Origin: Diplosphaera chodatii
Taxonomy: Eukaryota; Chlorophyta; Trebouxiophyceae; Prasiolales; Stichococcaceae
Reading direction: 5' to 3'
DNA: 64,000 nucleotides
Assembly (NCBI GenBank): GCA_032358165.1
Contig: JAALGY010000043.1
Location: 1,550,001-1,614,000, forward strand
Shown here: positions 45,688 to 58,700 of the stretch, in pieces
How positions within the stretch are numbered: the first letter of the stretch is position 1
Layout of the letters: every line of letters begins with the position of its first letter
Program-made: the position numbers and the translations under genes
The notes under the pieces: generated by a model
Told to the model about the DNA's origin: nothing
What the model saw: the letters and a program-made list of their open reading frames with translations, nothing else
Database searches by the model: none

Positions 45688-48600
45688 ATGCAGTCCACAC
45701 GATTGCCGCTGGGACGGCTTGCAGTGCACCGATCTCGGGCTCATGCTGCGGCCACAGCCGCGCCACTCACCATTCAGTCGCGGAGCCCAGCGTGTGTGAT
45801 CAGCACATCACGCGCTCGGCGGAGCCTCAGCAGCCAGCACGCGTGGCCAACAGCCGCCGAGGCCTCGCAGCAGTGGCCCAGCAGCGCCTGGATCAGTGGC
45901 GCACCTGTACAGCATGCGCAGGCAGGGCGGCGGCGGCGGCGACAGCGCATGCAGGCCACGCCATCAGCGTCCGCGGCAGCCGACGCGTCGGCGGCCTTGA
46001 GCACGGCGGCACAGACGGCGCAGTACCTCGCCGCGCAGCTGGGCTCCTATGGCAGCCAGATCGGCGCCTATCTGCCCTTTCTGCCGGCTGCGGTGCACGC
46101 TCTGCAGTCCGTGCAGCTGCCGCCGCTGCCCACGACCGAGCTAGTAGGTGGGCAACAGCATTGCGCCGCAGCGGTGTGTCATCCTGAGGCTGGGTCCTGC
46201 CTGCGATGCGCAAGCAGCGTCCACTGCCTGGCGACAGACCAGTGCCCCATGTGTGCACCCGCCCGGACAGCATCAGCTCAGCACTGCCGAGGGGCGGGTG
46301 CTGCAGTGTGGCCTGCCGCTTGAGCACCTTGCCGAAGTGGGCTGCGTACGGACCAGGGTGTCGGACTGGGGATACGCTGCCGCCGCAGGGCACGCGCTGC
46401 GGCGGGGGGTGGAGAGCGGGGTGCTGGGCGCGGCGTGCGCCGCCTCGCTGAAGCTGTTCCTGGTCTGCGTGGGCATCGGCTGGCTGCTGACGGAGGGGTA
46501 CCTGCCCGCGGAGACCGCGCCCGTGCTCAGCAAGGCGAGCACTGCCACAGGCGGCTGGGCACGTCTCAGCTGCGATGACCGTGACGCGCGCACAGGGCGA
46601 GCAGGGTGTGATCGCACGGCATTGAAGGCGTGCAGGCTTGTCCACACCTGTCATATGCTGTTGCTTGTGTTCTTGTGTGCAGGTGTCGTTCAATGTGCTC
46701 ATCCCGTGCATGCTGTTCACCAAAGTGGCGGCGACACTGGTGGAGTCGCACCACTGGACGCTGTTCGCCATCCCAGCCATCGCCGTCATCCAGGTGGGAA
46801 TCTGTTTCCAGGGGCTGCTCCAGCACGGGGACAGTGCTGTCCATTACTTCTTATTCTACCGTCAGCATTTCCATCCCCCTCCGTAACATTGATGGCTGAG
46901 TGCCTTGCATGATGCAGACCATTGTGGGGTGGCTCGCGTCACTCGTGGCAGTACGCCTGGTGGACGGCCGCTACTCACAGGAGAAGAAGGTACACGGTGG
47001 ACTCTGTCCATGGCGTGAGTTGCATACCATATGCCCACTGCCGTGTCGTGCTGCTCACCGCAGCCTCATTCACCCTGAGCCACCTCCATGGGCCTAAGAT
47101 GATGCGTGGCGTGCCTCAATCTCGCACGGCCAACCCAGCATATATCACATGGCGGTGTCATCAGCGTCTTTGCATCAAGCAGGTGCTGGGGTGGCACCCC
47201 AGCGACCCCACGCCCAGCACCAGCGCCATCGCGGAGGCGACGGCGACGGCGGCGCGACTCCCCGCCTCCGCGGCCCCCGCCCTGCGCGCCCGGCAGCGCA
47301 CCGTGCCCGAAGGTCGGGCGACTGCGCTGCTGCTGAAAACCCCAACTGCAGGCACCTACGGGGAGAACCTTGGGCTGCAGACGCTGCTCGCAGCACTGTG
47401 TAGTACCGTGGCAACTGCCTCTCCGCTCGGCAACTCATCAGTGTCTGAAATCATGCCATGCTGCTGCCAATGACCGACTGGAGGCGCCTGCCTGTGGGCA
47501 GGCACGCTGGAGATGGTGCGGGCGGCGTGCATGTTCGGCAACTCCATGACGCTGCCGCTGGTGTTCATGACCAGCCTGCTGGTGGGCGGCCCCGCGGAGC
47601 GCGCCGTCGGCTACCTGGCCCTGTACCAGATGGCCTGGTCGCCCATGCTGTGGGCGCTGGGGCCCCGCATCCTGCGCCCAGGTGCCCAAACCTGCACGGT
47701 ACTTCCCAGAGACACCCTGTCTTCAGGGCACGCAAGCTGTGACACAGCGCTCCACGGGCTGGCGCGGCGTCTTGTGCCTGCTCAGCCCCCTGACCTGCGG
47801 GTGGGTGCTGTGATCCTGCGCCCCACGGCTGACTGTGTGTGTGCTGGAACCGGCAGCGCTGCTGACCATGGCCTGCTGCGTGCGCAGATGACAGCGAGTC
47901 AGACAGCCCCCAGGGCGGCAGCCCCCTGGCACGGCTTGGGCAGCTCCCCTCGGCCGCATGGTCGGCGCTCCGCAGGGGCGGCCTGGCCGGGCTGCTGGTG
48001 GCGGCGGGCCGAGGCGCACGCGACGCGGCAGCGGCCTTCTGGTCCAGCTGTCAAGAGGTGCTCAGCCCATGTTGGCTGTGCAGGGTGGTGTGTGCATGGT
48101 TGTTCTGCTTCCTCAAGTTACATGTTGATCAAAGTGTCCCATTGCTTCTTGGGTGCTGCTACCGCTCATGACCTCTACAGCCAGCTGCAACACCGGGAAT
48201 TTACGCCGCATGCAGCTGGTGAACCCGCCGCTGATGGGCGTGGTGCTGGGGCTGGTCGTGGGCCTGACGCCGGTCGGCGCGCTGCTGTTCCCGCCCGAGA
48301 CGGCGACCGCCGCCAACTTCGCGGCATCAACCCCCGCCAGGTGCCCGGTCTGCTGCCTCGCCTCAGCCGCCTGCAGAATCCCAATGTCAGCGGCAGGTTG
48401 GAGGCACATGCAGGCACGTGTTGAGGTGAGCCGGAAAACTTTTTGCCCGCATGCGGTTTGCCACAAACCGGGTGCTGTTCGCCTGCGCAGGTGGGGGCTG
48501 GAGGCGCGGCTGGCGGTGGGGGCTGCCCGGGCGGCAATGGACCTGCTGGCGATGCTGGGCGGCGCCACGCTGGCGGTGTCGGCCGTGGTGCTGGGCGCCT

Positions 48601-50058
48601 CCATGTTCCCGCCCGACGACGCGGTGCGCCGGGCACACACCCGGGTCGTACGCTGCATTTGCTGTGACTACATCATGTGTGCAGGGGCTGATCCGTGCTG
48701 CTTCTGACACACCCGGCATTGGGAAAGGTGGCCTGACGAGCACTCTTGGCAGTCCGACAGGGATGCTGCAGCGCAGCGCCTTGACAGGAGCAGCAGGCGT
48801 GGCGCTGCAACCCCAGCGGCAGAGTGCACAGACCAGTTTGTGTTGGTGGTGCAGCAGGGGGAGGCCCCGCAGCGGCCGCTGGCGGCGCGCACCATCTCCG
48901 TGACCTCCTCCCTGGACCACCCCACCCGCTTCTCCTACGACCCCACCGCCTCCTACGACGGTGGGGCCCCGACTTCGGGCGGTGCACACGCGCTGACAGT
49001 CTGGACTGTTGTGGCGCGCACTGCGCTCCAGTGACTGCCTGAGAGTAGGCAGCAGGGCAGCTGCACTGGGGAGGTATAAGCAGAAGTCTCCTATAGCAAG
49101 TCTGCTAGCACTTCTGTGCCGCAGGACGTAAATTGTGCTCCGTTCGACGGCATGTGGTTGTGTGGCGGCTGCAGGTGGGGTACCGCTGCAGCGGCGGGAG
49201 CCGGGCACCCTGGAGCGGCGGCTGAGAAGGGCGCTGCGATTAGGGCTGGATGCCGCTGACGCGCGCGCCCTGCTGGCGGTGGCCGTGGTGCGGCTGCTGG
49301 TCATGCCCCTCGCCACCATCGCCGTCGTCAAGGGTGCGCCGGCACCAGCCGCATTCCTTAGGCCTGCACTATGAGCAAGGAGAGGGACCTAACTGCTCTG
49401 TGTGGTGAAGTGACCGCCAAGTCCCATGCCCGTAGTGGGTCAGACGGGCCTGCGCTTGCACCCAACCGACCACCCTCTGGCCTGCCGCCAGCCAGAAGTT
49501 GCCAACAGATGGCCTTGTTGAGGATGCAGGTGGGTTGCGCGCAGCACGAAGCGCTGCTGGGCATCCATTCTGTCGTTATCGCGGGCAAGGAGGGTGACGC
49601 AATGCTCACCCGTGGTGCAGGGCTGGCGGCGGGGGGCCTCATGCCGGTGGACCCGGTGGTGACGCTGGTGGTGCTGCTGCAGGGCGCCATGCCCACCGCC
49701 CAGAACCTGGTCGTCCTCCTCAACCTGGATGCCAAGGTGCGCCCAGCAGCTACTCCGCTGCCACACTTCCACAACCTTCCCTGCACCGTCCTCGCACTTA
49801 CATTCAGCCTGACCTGCTGTGCAAGCATATACATTCATGCACATGGACACCCTGTGCGTTGTGCGGTACGTTGGGCTGCCACATGCTGCTGGGCTCAGCT
49901 CTGAGCTCAGCGTGTGTTCGGCGTGCCTGCAGACCCAGGCGGGCGCGGCGCGGCTTGCGGAGCTGCTGCTGCGGCTGTACGCCATCGCCATCGTGCCCCT
50001 CACGCTGTGGGTCACGGTGTTCGTGCTGCAGCTGCCGGTGCCGCTGGAGTCGCTGTGA
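45688..50058 (+). CDS. PILS: PIN-LIKES (PILS) / auxin efflux carrier-like membrane transporter
   Basis: Thirteen exons in consistent phase: 45688-46147, 46389-46534, 46683-46793, 46918-46989, 47183-47312, 47502-47681, 47888-48057, 48216-48340, 48491-48644, 48858-48960, 49175-49333, 49621-49736 and 49933-50058; about 683 residues. The transporter core is recognisable: EGYLPAETAPVLSK, VSFNVLIPCMLFTKVAATL, then TIVGWLASLVAVRL, FGNSMTLPLVFMTSLL, NPPLMGVVLGLVVGLTPVG and a final helix ILPLTLWVTVF-like segment. PILS proteins are ER carriers linked to auxin homeostasis in plants; the algal substrate is unknown. Both the N-terminal extension (about 150 residues, Arg/Ser/Ala-rich, transit-like) and the soluble central loops are much longer than in plant PILS (about 400 residues). 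The intron at 46535 begins GC (AAG|GCGAGC). Confidence 0.85.
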
Positions 50059-50761
50059 CAGCACTTCCCTAGCGACAGAGGCTGTAGCAGCAGCCATAAC
50101 ACGTGCTTGCTGCTGCACACATTGTGCAACGGCTCAAACATGAGTTGCTGTTGTGTGGCGGTTGCACATGCGAGATGATTGCAGCTGTCAACCTCCTGAG
50201 AAGTACAGTATGCAGCACCATCAAGGTAAACCCAATCTAATATGATTGTGACTTGCTTAGATTTACAGGTTACATGATCTGACAGGCAGATCTCCGTGAA
50301 AGCAGACAACCCTCAACTCAGCAGCAGCAGTTTATACTCTCCCAGGGAAATCACCGCACCCCGTGTTGGCGTCTGCAATTGCCCCCGGCACCCCCACAAA
50401 CGCAATCAGATGCAGTCCGAACTGCGGTCGGTTCTGCCCATCACTCACACTTTTGAATGCTGATAGACAACTGCACATATGCACTAGAGCCGCTGGGCTC
50501 CACGCCATCCCCGCTATGCCAATTTGCGAACCTACTACACAAGTTGGGACAGGTTCCAGAGTGATCAATGCACACGTACACGATATGGTCGGCCGAGCGC
50601 CTCTCATGGCATGTGCACTGCAGCCTGACGCAGCTCATGCCGGGTCAGAACGGAATGTTCTGATTCCGTTGCCCTCTCAAACTCCACCGCAGTTTTCCCT
50701 CTCACATGCATGCGTCTGGTGGCCTCACACAGGCGACCCGGCGCAGGCGGTCTGCCCCCGC
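50059..50761. other. Convergent 3' intergenic region
   Basis: Between the PILS stop (plus) and the pyruvate decarboxylase stop (minus). No coding exon with splice support; presumably both 3' UTRs. Confidence 0.5.
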
Positions 50762-53700
50762 TCAACCGGGGCGCGGCGGGCGGCTGCCGAACCGGCCCAG
50801 CTCCTTGCCGAACTTGAGCAGCTCCGCCGACACGTCGTTGGGCGCCAGCTTCACGTCCAGCAGCACGAACTTATCGGCGGCGGGGCCGCTGGCGTGCTTC
50901 AGCGCCCGGGTCAGATCCTCCTCGGTCTCGACCTGCGATGGTGAAAACGGCTGCATGTGGATGCCTTGGCCAGCGAACTCACAGCAGCGCGTGTGGATGG
51001 TGGCATGACATACTTATGTCCCTGACCCTGCGGGCAGCTTCACGCACAAGTGCCAGTCCTCACCTTGGCGGCGTACGTGGTGCCGTCATTGTTGGACAGC
51101 GCATCAGCCAGCTTGACGTAATCCCACACTTTGAGCGTGTTGTACTCCCCCGGGTGGATCATCTGCAGCGCCACCATCCACGTCAGGCTGACCGACGTGA
51201 CCACATGCACTGACAGCGTCCAAGCAGCTGCAACCTTCGCAGGGACCTCATGCGTAGAGACCAGGCATGCAGTCGCATAAAGACAGCAGCTGGCACACCT
51301 CCTCCACTGCGTAGGTGCCGTTGTTGAGGATGATAAAGATGGGGTTGAGGCGCTGCCGCATGATCGTTGCGATCTCCTGCTTGTAGGCACAACCCAAGAT
51401 GAGCATTGAACGGGTTCGGATGTCGACACCTACAAGCCCTCCTCTTCAGCGTCCTGCGGCGCTGCAATACCATCACACGAGGGCCGAACAACCACCTGCG
51501 CGCCGATCTGGAAGGCGCCATCCCCGATGACGCCAACGACGCGTCGCCCTGACGGCTTGAACGCTGCTGCCAGCCCCAGTGATGCGCCGATGGACCTGCA
51601 GCATCTCGCACACACCCTGACGAGCTGCAAAAGCTGGCAGGTGATGGTGCACGACACCAGTGACCGGGCGGCAGCGATGCTGATGGGTATGCTAAAACAG
51701 GTAAGGGGGAGCAAGGAGATGCGCTGCTGCAGGGCATGCAATGGCAATGTTGGGCTACCAGGTGCGCACCAGCCGATGGACGCATACTGCGCCTGCATCT
51801 GGATGCCGCACCCGTCTGCACAGCGCAAACCAGGCACTCTTGCAAATATGCATTGATACTGCGGTTAACATGCATTTCAGCATTGCACTGCGTCTCGTTG
51901 CACACATGTGCCCAGCAAGGTGCTGCATGAATCCACCTGGCAGACGCAGCTTCATGACCTGGAACAGGCTCTCGCCGGTGTCGGTGACGAGGCAGTGCTT
52001 GTTGCTCAACAGCTCCTGCAGAACGTGAGCCGGGCATGCTGATGAGGGCACATGTGGTCGATGTCAGCACGCCAACGTGTGCAGCACCAGGCGTCAGCAC
52101 TGCAACATGGTAATGCTCAAGGGCACGGTCCTCCCATAGCTGGTGCCGAAATCAGGACACACTCTTCATGATTGCAGGACGGAGATGCTCAGACCTGGAT
52201 GCGGAAGTAGAGGGACGTGGCGATGAGCGGCGCGCTGGGATCCTCCGCCGGCGCGAAGCTGAAGTAGGGCTGCGAGTCCACCAGCCCGTCCTGCTGCTGG
52301 CTGCTCAGCGCCCCCGTGGAGCCGTGGCCCTGCAGCATTACGCCCGGGCCGGGTGGATGATGCTGCTTTGTCGGAGGGAAACATGCTGCATGCCCTCAGG
52401 GCACTGGGAATTGTGCACGCCGTAGTATATGTGGACCATGCTCGGGTGGCCCACCTCCTGTGTTGCCAGGCTGTCGGAGCTGCTGCTGCCGTCCACCGCC
52501 CTTGGTGGCGGGTCCATGGACCACTTGCGGTTCAGCGCCTTGGGCAGGGCGTTCAGGAAGTCTGGCATCTGTAGACGAGGGATCGCTCCATTATGAAGCA
52601 GCTGTGATGCTCGTGTTCAAAGACATAGGCCTGCAACTGTGCACACCAACATGTAGCGAGCGGGCACTCGGGCTCACCATGACACAGCCGAAGGTTACTC
52701 CGTTGCCGAGTGTCACCCGCGAAGGGTTGACGAACACGGCGATCTCGTCGTTCAGGATGCCTGTGAAGCCCACCGTGTTCATGTCGTTCACCAGGGCACC
52801 TGCAACATACAGGTGTCCACACATGACACCAGCATGAGAAATAAGTGGCTGCTCCTGTGCAGTCAGTTGAGCAGGTGTGCAGATGGCAACTGCACACCCT
52901 CTGCCTCTGGTGTGATGGACCGTGCATTGCGTCCACGTACCAACGACCAGCAGCGCGTCCGCGTGCTTGAGGCGCGTGGCGACGCGGTGGCTGCTGACCA
53001 CGCCCCAGTAGATGCCCAGGTACTGGGGGTGCGTCTCGGGGAACATGCCCTTGGCGGTGGCCTGCACCGCGGCGGGGCACCCCATCGCCTCCAAACACCG
53101 CCGGAACGACTCCTCGCCTGCAGCGAGACGCCCTCCGTTTGAACACGTGTTGGTTGCAGCTGTGAGAGGAGTCTCCCATGTGTCGTGTGTCCCATGTAAC
53201 ATGAATGACAACATCAGAGCGACGTCAGCAGCAATTCATCAGCCACGAGGCGGACCCATTGGCGGCTGAGGAAAGCCCTTGGCAACGCTGTGATGTGATG
53301 ACAACAAACATTGTGTACATTCACAACGCCATGCCGAAAAATGCCCTAAGGGTCAGCGGTCGTATCACACGGTTTGCCAGGCGAGTTTGAAGTCATCAGC
53401 AGAGCTGATAGACAAAGGACAGCTGCAGCACCGTGGTATGGCTTCAGCATGGGTCCACCAATGGCGGCCGGCCACTCCGCCTGGTTCAGCACTTCGGCTG
53501 CAGCCTCCACAGCTGCTTCGAGGCTCCGCCTGCAATGAGCTGTGAATGTAAGCCACGCTCGACTATGAGGGACAAATGTTAGCTGCTGTATGCAGAACAG
53601 CACATGCTCCAACCACAAGATGGCACCACCTCAGCGCTGTGGCCTTTCCCAGCCCTGAGCAGCCTGGTGTTGCTGTGCTCACTGGTTCGAGGTCTTCGGC

Positions 53701-55044
53701 TGCAGCGAGCCAGGCACGGGGGCGGGCGCCAGGCTGGGGTGCGTGAGCCCTGCGAGGTTGCAGGCGACCTGCAGCACGCGTCAGTATCTGCTTTTGGAAG
53801 TCGTGTGTGCCAGCTGCTTGCGGGTGCTCAAGGTGATGAGCCGCAGCATTTGCATGGGCTGCGGTGAGGCGTGCGGCTCGAGCACGGAGGCACCTCGATG
53901 AGCACCGGGCGCCGCCGCCGCATCGCCTCCGACACCGCCAGGTCCACCTGCTCCGCCGCCCGGTCAACAGTCTTGATGCGCTCCTGTAAGGTGTGATTCG
54001 GTCGTGGCTCTCTGGACCGCTTAATGCTTGCACACGGTCCAATGTAGCATATCGGCATGCCACTACCACATCAAGGCTGCCCAGCTGCACCAACGCTGCA
54101 GTCGGCACCTGGACGCAGGTGAACTCGCGGAAGGCGGCGACCTGGTCCGCTGTGTTCATGTTCGCCATCGTGTGGTGCAGCAGCCGCGGGCCGTCCAGGT
54201 CGTTCGTGTTCTGCGGGGAGCACTTGACCCTACGTTGGAGGCCTGCATGCGTGCGGATGCATGGGACTGCTCGAGACGTAGCAATGCAATGTACCGCCGT
54301 TCCTGGTGCTGCTTCCTGCACATGCACCATCTGCGCGGTGCACCATCTGCGCTAAACCCTCGTCGCAAGCCGCACTCACCGGAATGCCGATGACACAAAT
54401 GACGGGGTGGTGCTCCGCATAGGCACCTGCATGGAAAGTCATACTATGCGGGTTAAATGACCTTAGCGATCTTGCCTACGCAGCGGGACCGGGACAATCC
54501 TAGCTGTGGGCAGATGAATCCCACCACCTGGGAGCGACTAGTGACTGCACCTGCGATGGCATTGAGCACTGACAGGCCGCCGACCATGTGCGTGACCACG
54601 ACGCAGCCGATGCCGGCGCCACGGGAGTAGCCATCCGCCGCGTACCCGGCATTCAGCTCATTGCAGCACCCCACCATGTCCAATCCCGGTTCTGTCATCA
54701 GTTGGTCCTGCAATACCAGGAAGTGTTGTGCTGGGGACAGGCAAGCGACAGCTTGGGAACGACGCCGAGACCGCCTGTCACATGCATGCCCTGATGCCAT
54801 CAGCAGAATCGATTGAAGCGAGGCTCCTTTGCACTTCATGCCGATGGAAACGGAAACGTACCAGCAGGCCCATGTTGAAGTCGCCAGGAACAGCGAAGAA
54901 CTTGCCGACGCCAACCTCCCGAATCCTTGCGGCCAGGTACTGCCCCACGGTGCGGCTCTTGGGGTTCCCATGAGCCCCAGACCCCATGCCTGTGTCCTGC
55001 ACGCTGGGATCGTCGACTGCTTCTGGTCCTACTGCTGCTGTCAC
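50762..55044 (-). CDS. PDC: Pyruvate decarboxylase (ThDP-dependent)
   Basis: Seventeen minus-strand exons in consistent phase: 55044-54862, 54707-54551, 54426-54380, 54210-54109, 53983-53894, 53768-53683, 53529-53432, 53117-52941, 52799-52678, 52568-52455, 52329-52195, 52015-51937, 51815-51770, 51595-51496, 51376-51299, 51162-51064 and 50932-50762; about 627 residues. The enzyme converts pyruvate to acetaldehyde and CO2 for ethanol fermentation. The PYR domain shows CNELNAGYAADGYSRG with the ThDP-activating Glu, GGLSVLNAIAG and YAEHHPVICVIGIP. The PP domain shows TDTGES, LPDGCGIQMQAQYASIGW and the GDG...NN cofactor motif (VIGDGAFQIGAQ, then ILNNGTYAVEE). Between them, exons 52568-52455 and 52329-52195 add Ser/Pro/Gln-rich sequence not expected in yeast or plant enzymes. 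No clear transit peptide, so a cytosolic location is inferred. Confidence 0.92.
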
Positions 55045-55785
55045 GCTGCTGACTCAGGCGCCGTGTCAGATCGCCGGTCGTCCAAGGCGTTGCTTTGAAT
55101 GTGAGCTGTAACGCAGGGTATACTTGTCGCCACCACACTTCTGCGCGTCAACTTCCACCTTCTGACATGTAATGAGGGTGTCGCCTGCATGATTATTGAC
55201 TCATGCATGCCAGACGGAAGGCGCGCGCTGCACGTGCGGGGTAACTTTACGTAGCGAGGCCCGTGAACATACCCCGTCTCCGTTCGATTCAAGTTCGAAC
55301 AGGCGCCCACAACGGCGTCCATGTGGCTGACACCAACAATATCGAGAGCTTCAGGTGTTCTGGTGCATATCAGCAGCCCGCTTCCGTGCGCCACAGGACT
55401 AGCTGCAGCTCTGACAGCAAGTGGGTGTCGAGTGACACGATTTGGTGCACAACATGCAACGGCTGATGCGTTGACGAGCGGACCAGCAAGCATTAAGCTG
55501 ATAGCAGGGCCACGATGATCATGGAGATGAGCGTGGCGGAGGTCGAACCGCGTGAGCTGGGCCTGGCCGAGATGTTTCGGGATGGGGCTGCCAACATCGC
55601 CACCCGAAAGTGCGTGCCGTGACCGCCTTCGGTCTAGCACACACGCTCGAACTGTCCGTCGCTGAGTGAACTTTGCACCTGCACAGCGATATATGTATCA
55701 GTGAGAACAAAATTGCACCGTGCGCACGCCTTTGCCACCAGCGCACCTGCAAAAGGGCCAAAGATCTCGAGCAAACTCTCTCTCT
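55045..55785. promoter_or_regulatory. Divergent intergenic region (PDC / FYR gene)
   Basis: About 740 bp between divergent starts (55044 minus, 55786 plus). No confident core elements. Short frames on both strands lack splice support. Confidence 0.35.
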
Positions 55786-58700
55786 ATGGTTCGCCCCGGC
55801 AGGGTGGATGCCAAGGAGCTGGAGGCGAGGGAGCTGACGGCGGAGGAGCAGGCCATCATCTCCGCGCGCGTCGCGCACCAGCAGCGCATGTTTGCGGCCT
55901 TCCAGAAGCAGGACCTCGCCCGCAAGGTACACTGCAAGCCTCTCTGCTGTCGCTGCTGAGTCGTGCATCTGGTGCACGGGTACTGAAGGCCCGTGGCGCT
56001 AGGGCTGCAACATTCAGCAACATTCCTGAGGGGGGTTGTGCCCAGGACGGCCATCATCTGCCGTGCATGACCTGGCTGGCGTGCCCCGCGCCCAGGTGGC
56101 GCACCTGCAGGAGGTGCACGAGGACATCTCGGAGGCGGCGGCGCGTCGTGCGCTGGAGGAGTGCGACGGCTCGGAGGACGCCGCCGCCGAGGCGCTCGCG
56201 GACACGCTGTTCAAGCACCGCATGCAGGTGCCGCCGGCCCCAAAGCCTGCACAATGCAGAACTTCAGCTTGCTTTGCTGACAGCAGGGGGACGCTGCCTT
56301 CGTGGCGCAACCGATGCCGATGAGCCGGCGGGCACAGCTGCCTGCTGCCGGTCCGTGCAACAAATGTGGAGCACTTTCGAGAAGACATGCGCATGGCGCT
56401 GCAGGTGGCGGCGGGAGACAGGGTGGCACGCCCAGCGGCGCCCAGGGTTGCCACCCGCTCCGGCGCCACAAACCCTGGCAGCCGACCCATGGTGGTCGAC
56501 CCTGCAGCACTTGGCGGGGTGCGCTCGATCTTGATCGGCATCATTTTCACAGTATGGTGCTCAGATGTGATGCCATCGTTGTTTGTCCGACTTCTGCTAC
56601 GGAGCAACTTGTGTCAGTCACCAGCATAAGTAGGCATTCACCTCGCCTTTGCAGGTGTTTCTGGGCAAATTCCGGGGCCGCGGACCGCTGCCTATCCCAG
56701 GCGGGCCGCCGATAGGCGTCCACTGCCCTGTCTCGGGTCTGGTCGGCAGCGCAACCGCACAGCGCGACAGCAGTCCAGATGAAGTCGTTGATGTGCTCGC
56801 TGACGAGGCAGTGGCGGCGGCTCCCAGCCTGAGCGGCCACAGCAGCGGGAGCGGCAGCGGCAGCGGCGGCTCTGCTGGCACGAGCGTGCGGGAGCAGACC
56901 CCAGAGTGTGCCGCCGCGCAGACTGCTGATGCAGCTGCTGAACCCCAGGCGGGGACACCCAGCCGGCACAGCAGCCCAGAAGCAGAGGACGCAGGGCACA
57001 ATGGCGCCATCTCGCCGCCAACCGGCGGCTGGCGGTCGTCGAGGCCGAGGCAGCGCCGAACAACGCAGCAGGCAGCTGTAGCTGCTGCCGCTGATGATGC
57101 ACAGCTGGCGGCGCGCAGCCCCCAGACCCGGCGGCAGCTGGCGCTGCAGCAGGAGCAGTGGGAGCTGGAGCTTGCGCTGGCACGCTCTGCTGCCGAGGCG
57201 GCCCCCCTGGCAGCGGCTGAGCCGGTGGACACCGCTCCAGCAGCAGGGACGGCCCCAGCACAGCAGCCAGCACAGCCCGCAGCCAGCCCTCCAGCTGAAG
57301 AGACGGCGCAGGCAGACGCTGTGGCTGCGCCAGCGTCGGAGGTGGCAGACGCAGCCGGTGCTGCTCAGGCAGCTCCGGCAACCAATGCGCCTGCAGGCGC
57401 AGCAGATGCAGATGCTCCAGACCAGCGCACAGTGCGAGAGACAACCCCTGCTCAGCAGCCGCTCGTAGCGGCAGCAGCAGCAGCAGCATCAGAGCCCGCC
57501 ACAGGGCTGATGTCAGACGAGGAGACCGTCTCGCTGGTGGCAGTGTCAGACGCTGACATCGATGTGGGGACGACCTCAGCCTTGCAGGTGCAGATGTCAG
57601 CAGTGTTCAGGAAACTTCAGGCACTGGAGTGCGCCATAAGGCTTTTGACATTTGGGGGCCAACAAGCAGAACTGTCACAGGACGGCCATCGAGCAGCAGC
57701 CGCCACTGTACACCTACAGATCAGGAGATCACGACACTAGAAGCATATGATGTTGCCTGCGCAGGGACCGATGACACGGTCGGGCCGCACCCCGCTGAAG
57801 CTGCTGCCGTCGCCGCGACGCAACAGCCGCGCAGCCGCCAGGGCGCCCGCCAGCAAGGGCCCGCAGCGCCAGGCGCACAACACCGGTGCTCCTGCCGCCT
57901 CCTTGACTCCAGGCAGCTGCAATGCTGTCGTTGAGACAATGAGCACCAGCAGCGTGCTGTGCACGCCAGCCAGCTAAGCAAGGACCTAGGCAGTTAGGGT
58001 CTGTGGGTACTCGTAATTGCAATGGTGCTGTATGTCACACAGGCGGCAGGCGGTATGGCAGCGGCGCCATCAGCCGCAACGGGGGCACAGTGCGCGGGCG
58101 CGTGCGGCAGAAGTCCCACAAGCAGGCAGTGCTGCTGCTGCTGGGCGCCCTGAGGTCAGCCTTCAGTCATACGCCATATCCAGGAGCAGTTTCCACCACT
58201 ATGATGTAGTTGGTGCTACTGCACACCCCGTGGCGTAGAGTACCCCCACAGGGCAGGTCGTGCAACATGCGTCTTATTTCAGGTATCTGGTCGGGTTCCA
58301 CCGCGGTGTTGTGCTGCAGGGTGGAGGACGGCTGGTTTAATGCAGGGTACATCTTCCCCGACGGCTTTGCCTCCCGCGTGAACTTCCGGTCCTCCGTCCA
58401 GCTCGACCAGCTGGTGGGTGCTGCCGCCTTTCACCTGCGCAGTTGCAGGGCATCGTCTGGTAGCGTTCATCTGGGAGAGTTCAACTGCTGGATGCGGGTA
58501 ATATGCACACGGATGTTTCAGCAATGGTCCTGGGTGAAGGCGCCATCTGACTGCAAGGAGCTGGAACAAGTGGCCTCGTCTTTGCAGCAGGAGCGTTCAT
58601 TCCATTGCATCATACATGTGGGACATGGTTGAGCCCAGATGTATTTCGTGCCTGCGAGCAGGTGGCGCACGACTGCGCGATCATCGGGGAGGGCGGCGCC

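Noticed and set aside
45893..46789. 298-codon minus-strand frame
   Set aside because: Antisense to PILS exons 1-3.
48387..49331. 314-codon minus-strand frame
   Set aside because: Antisense to four PILS exons; arises from GC-rich codon bias.
51183..52100. 305-codon minus-strand frame on the PDC strand
   Set aside because: Right strand but wrong frame for most of its length; the true PDC exons switch frame at splice sites and carry the ThDP motifs.
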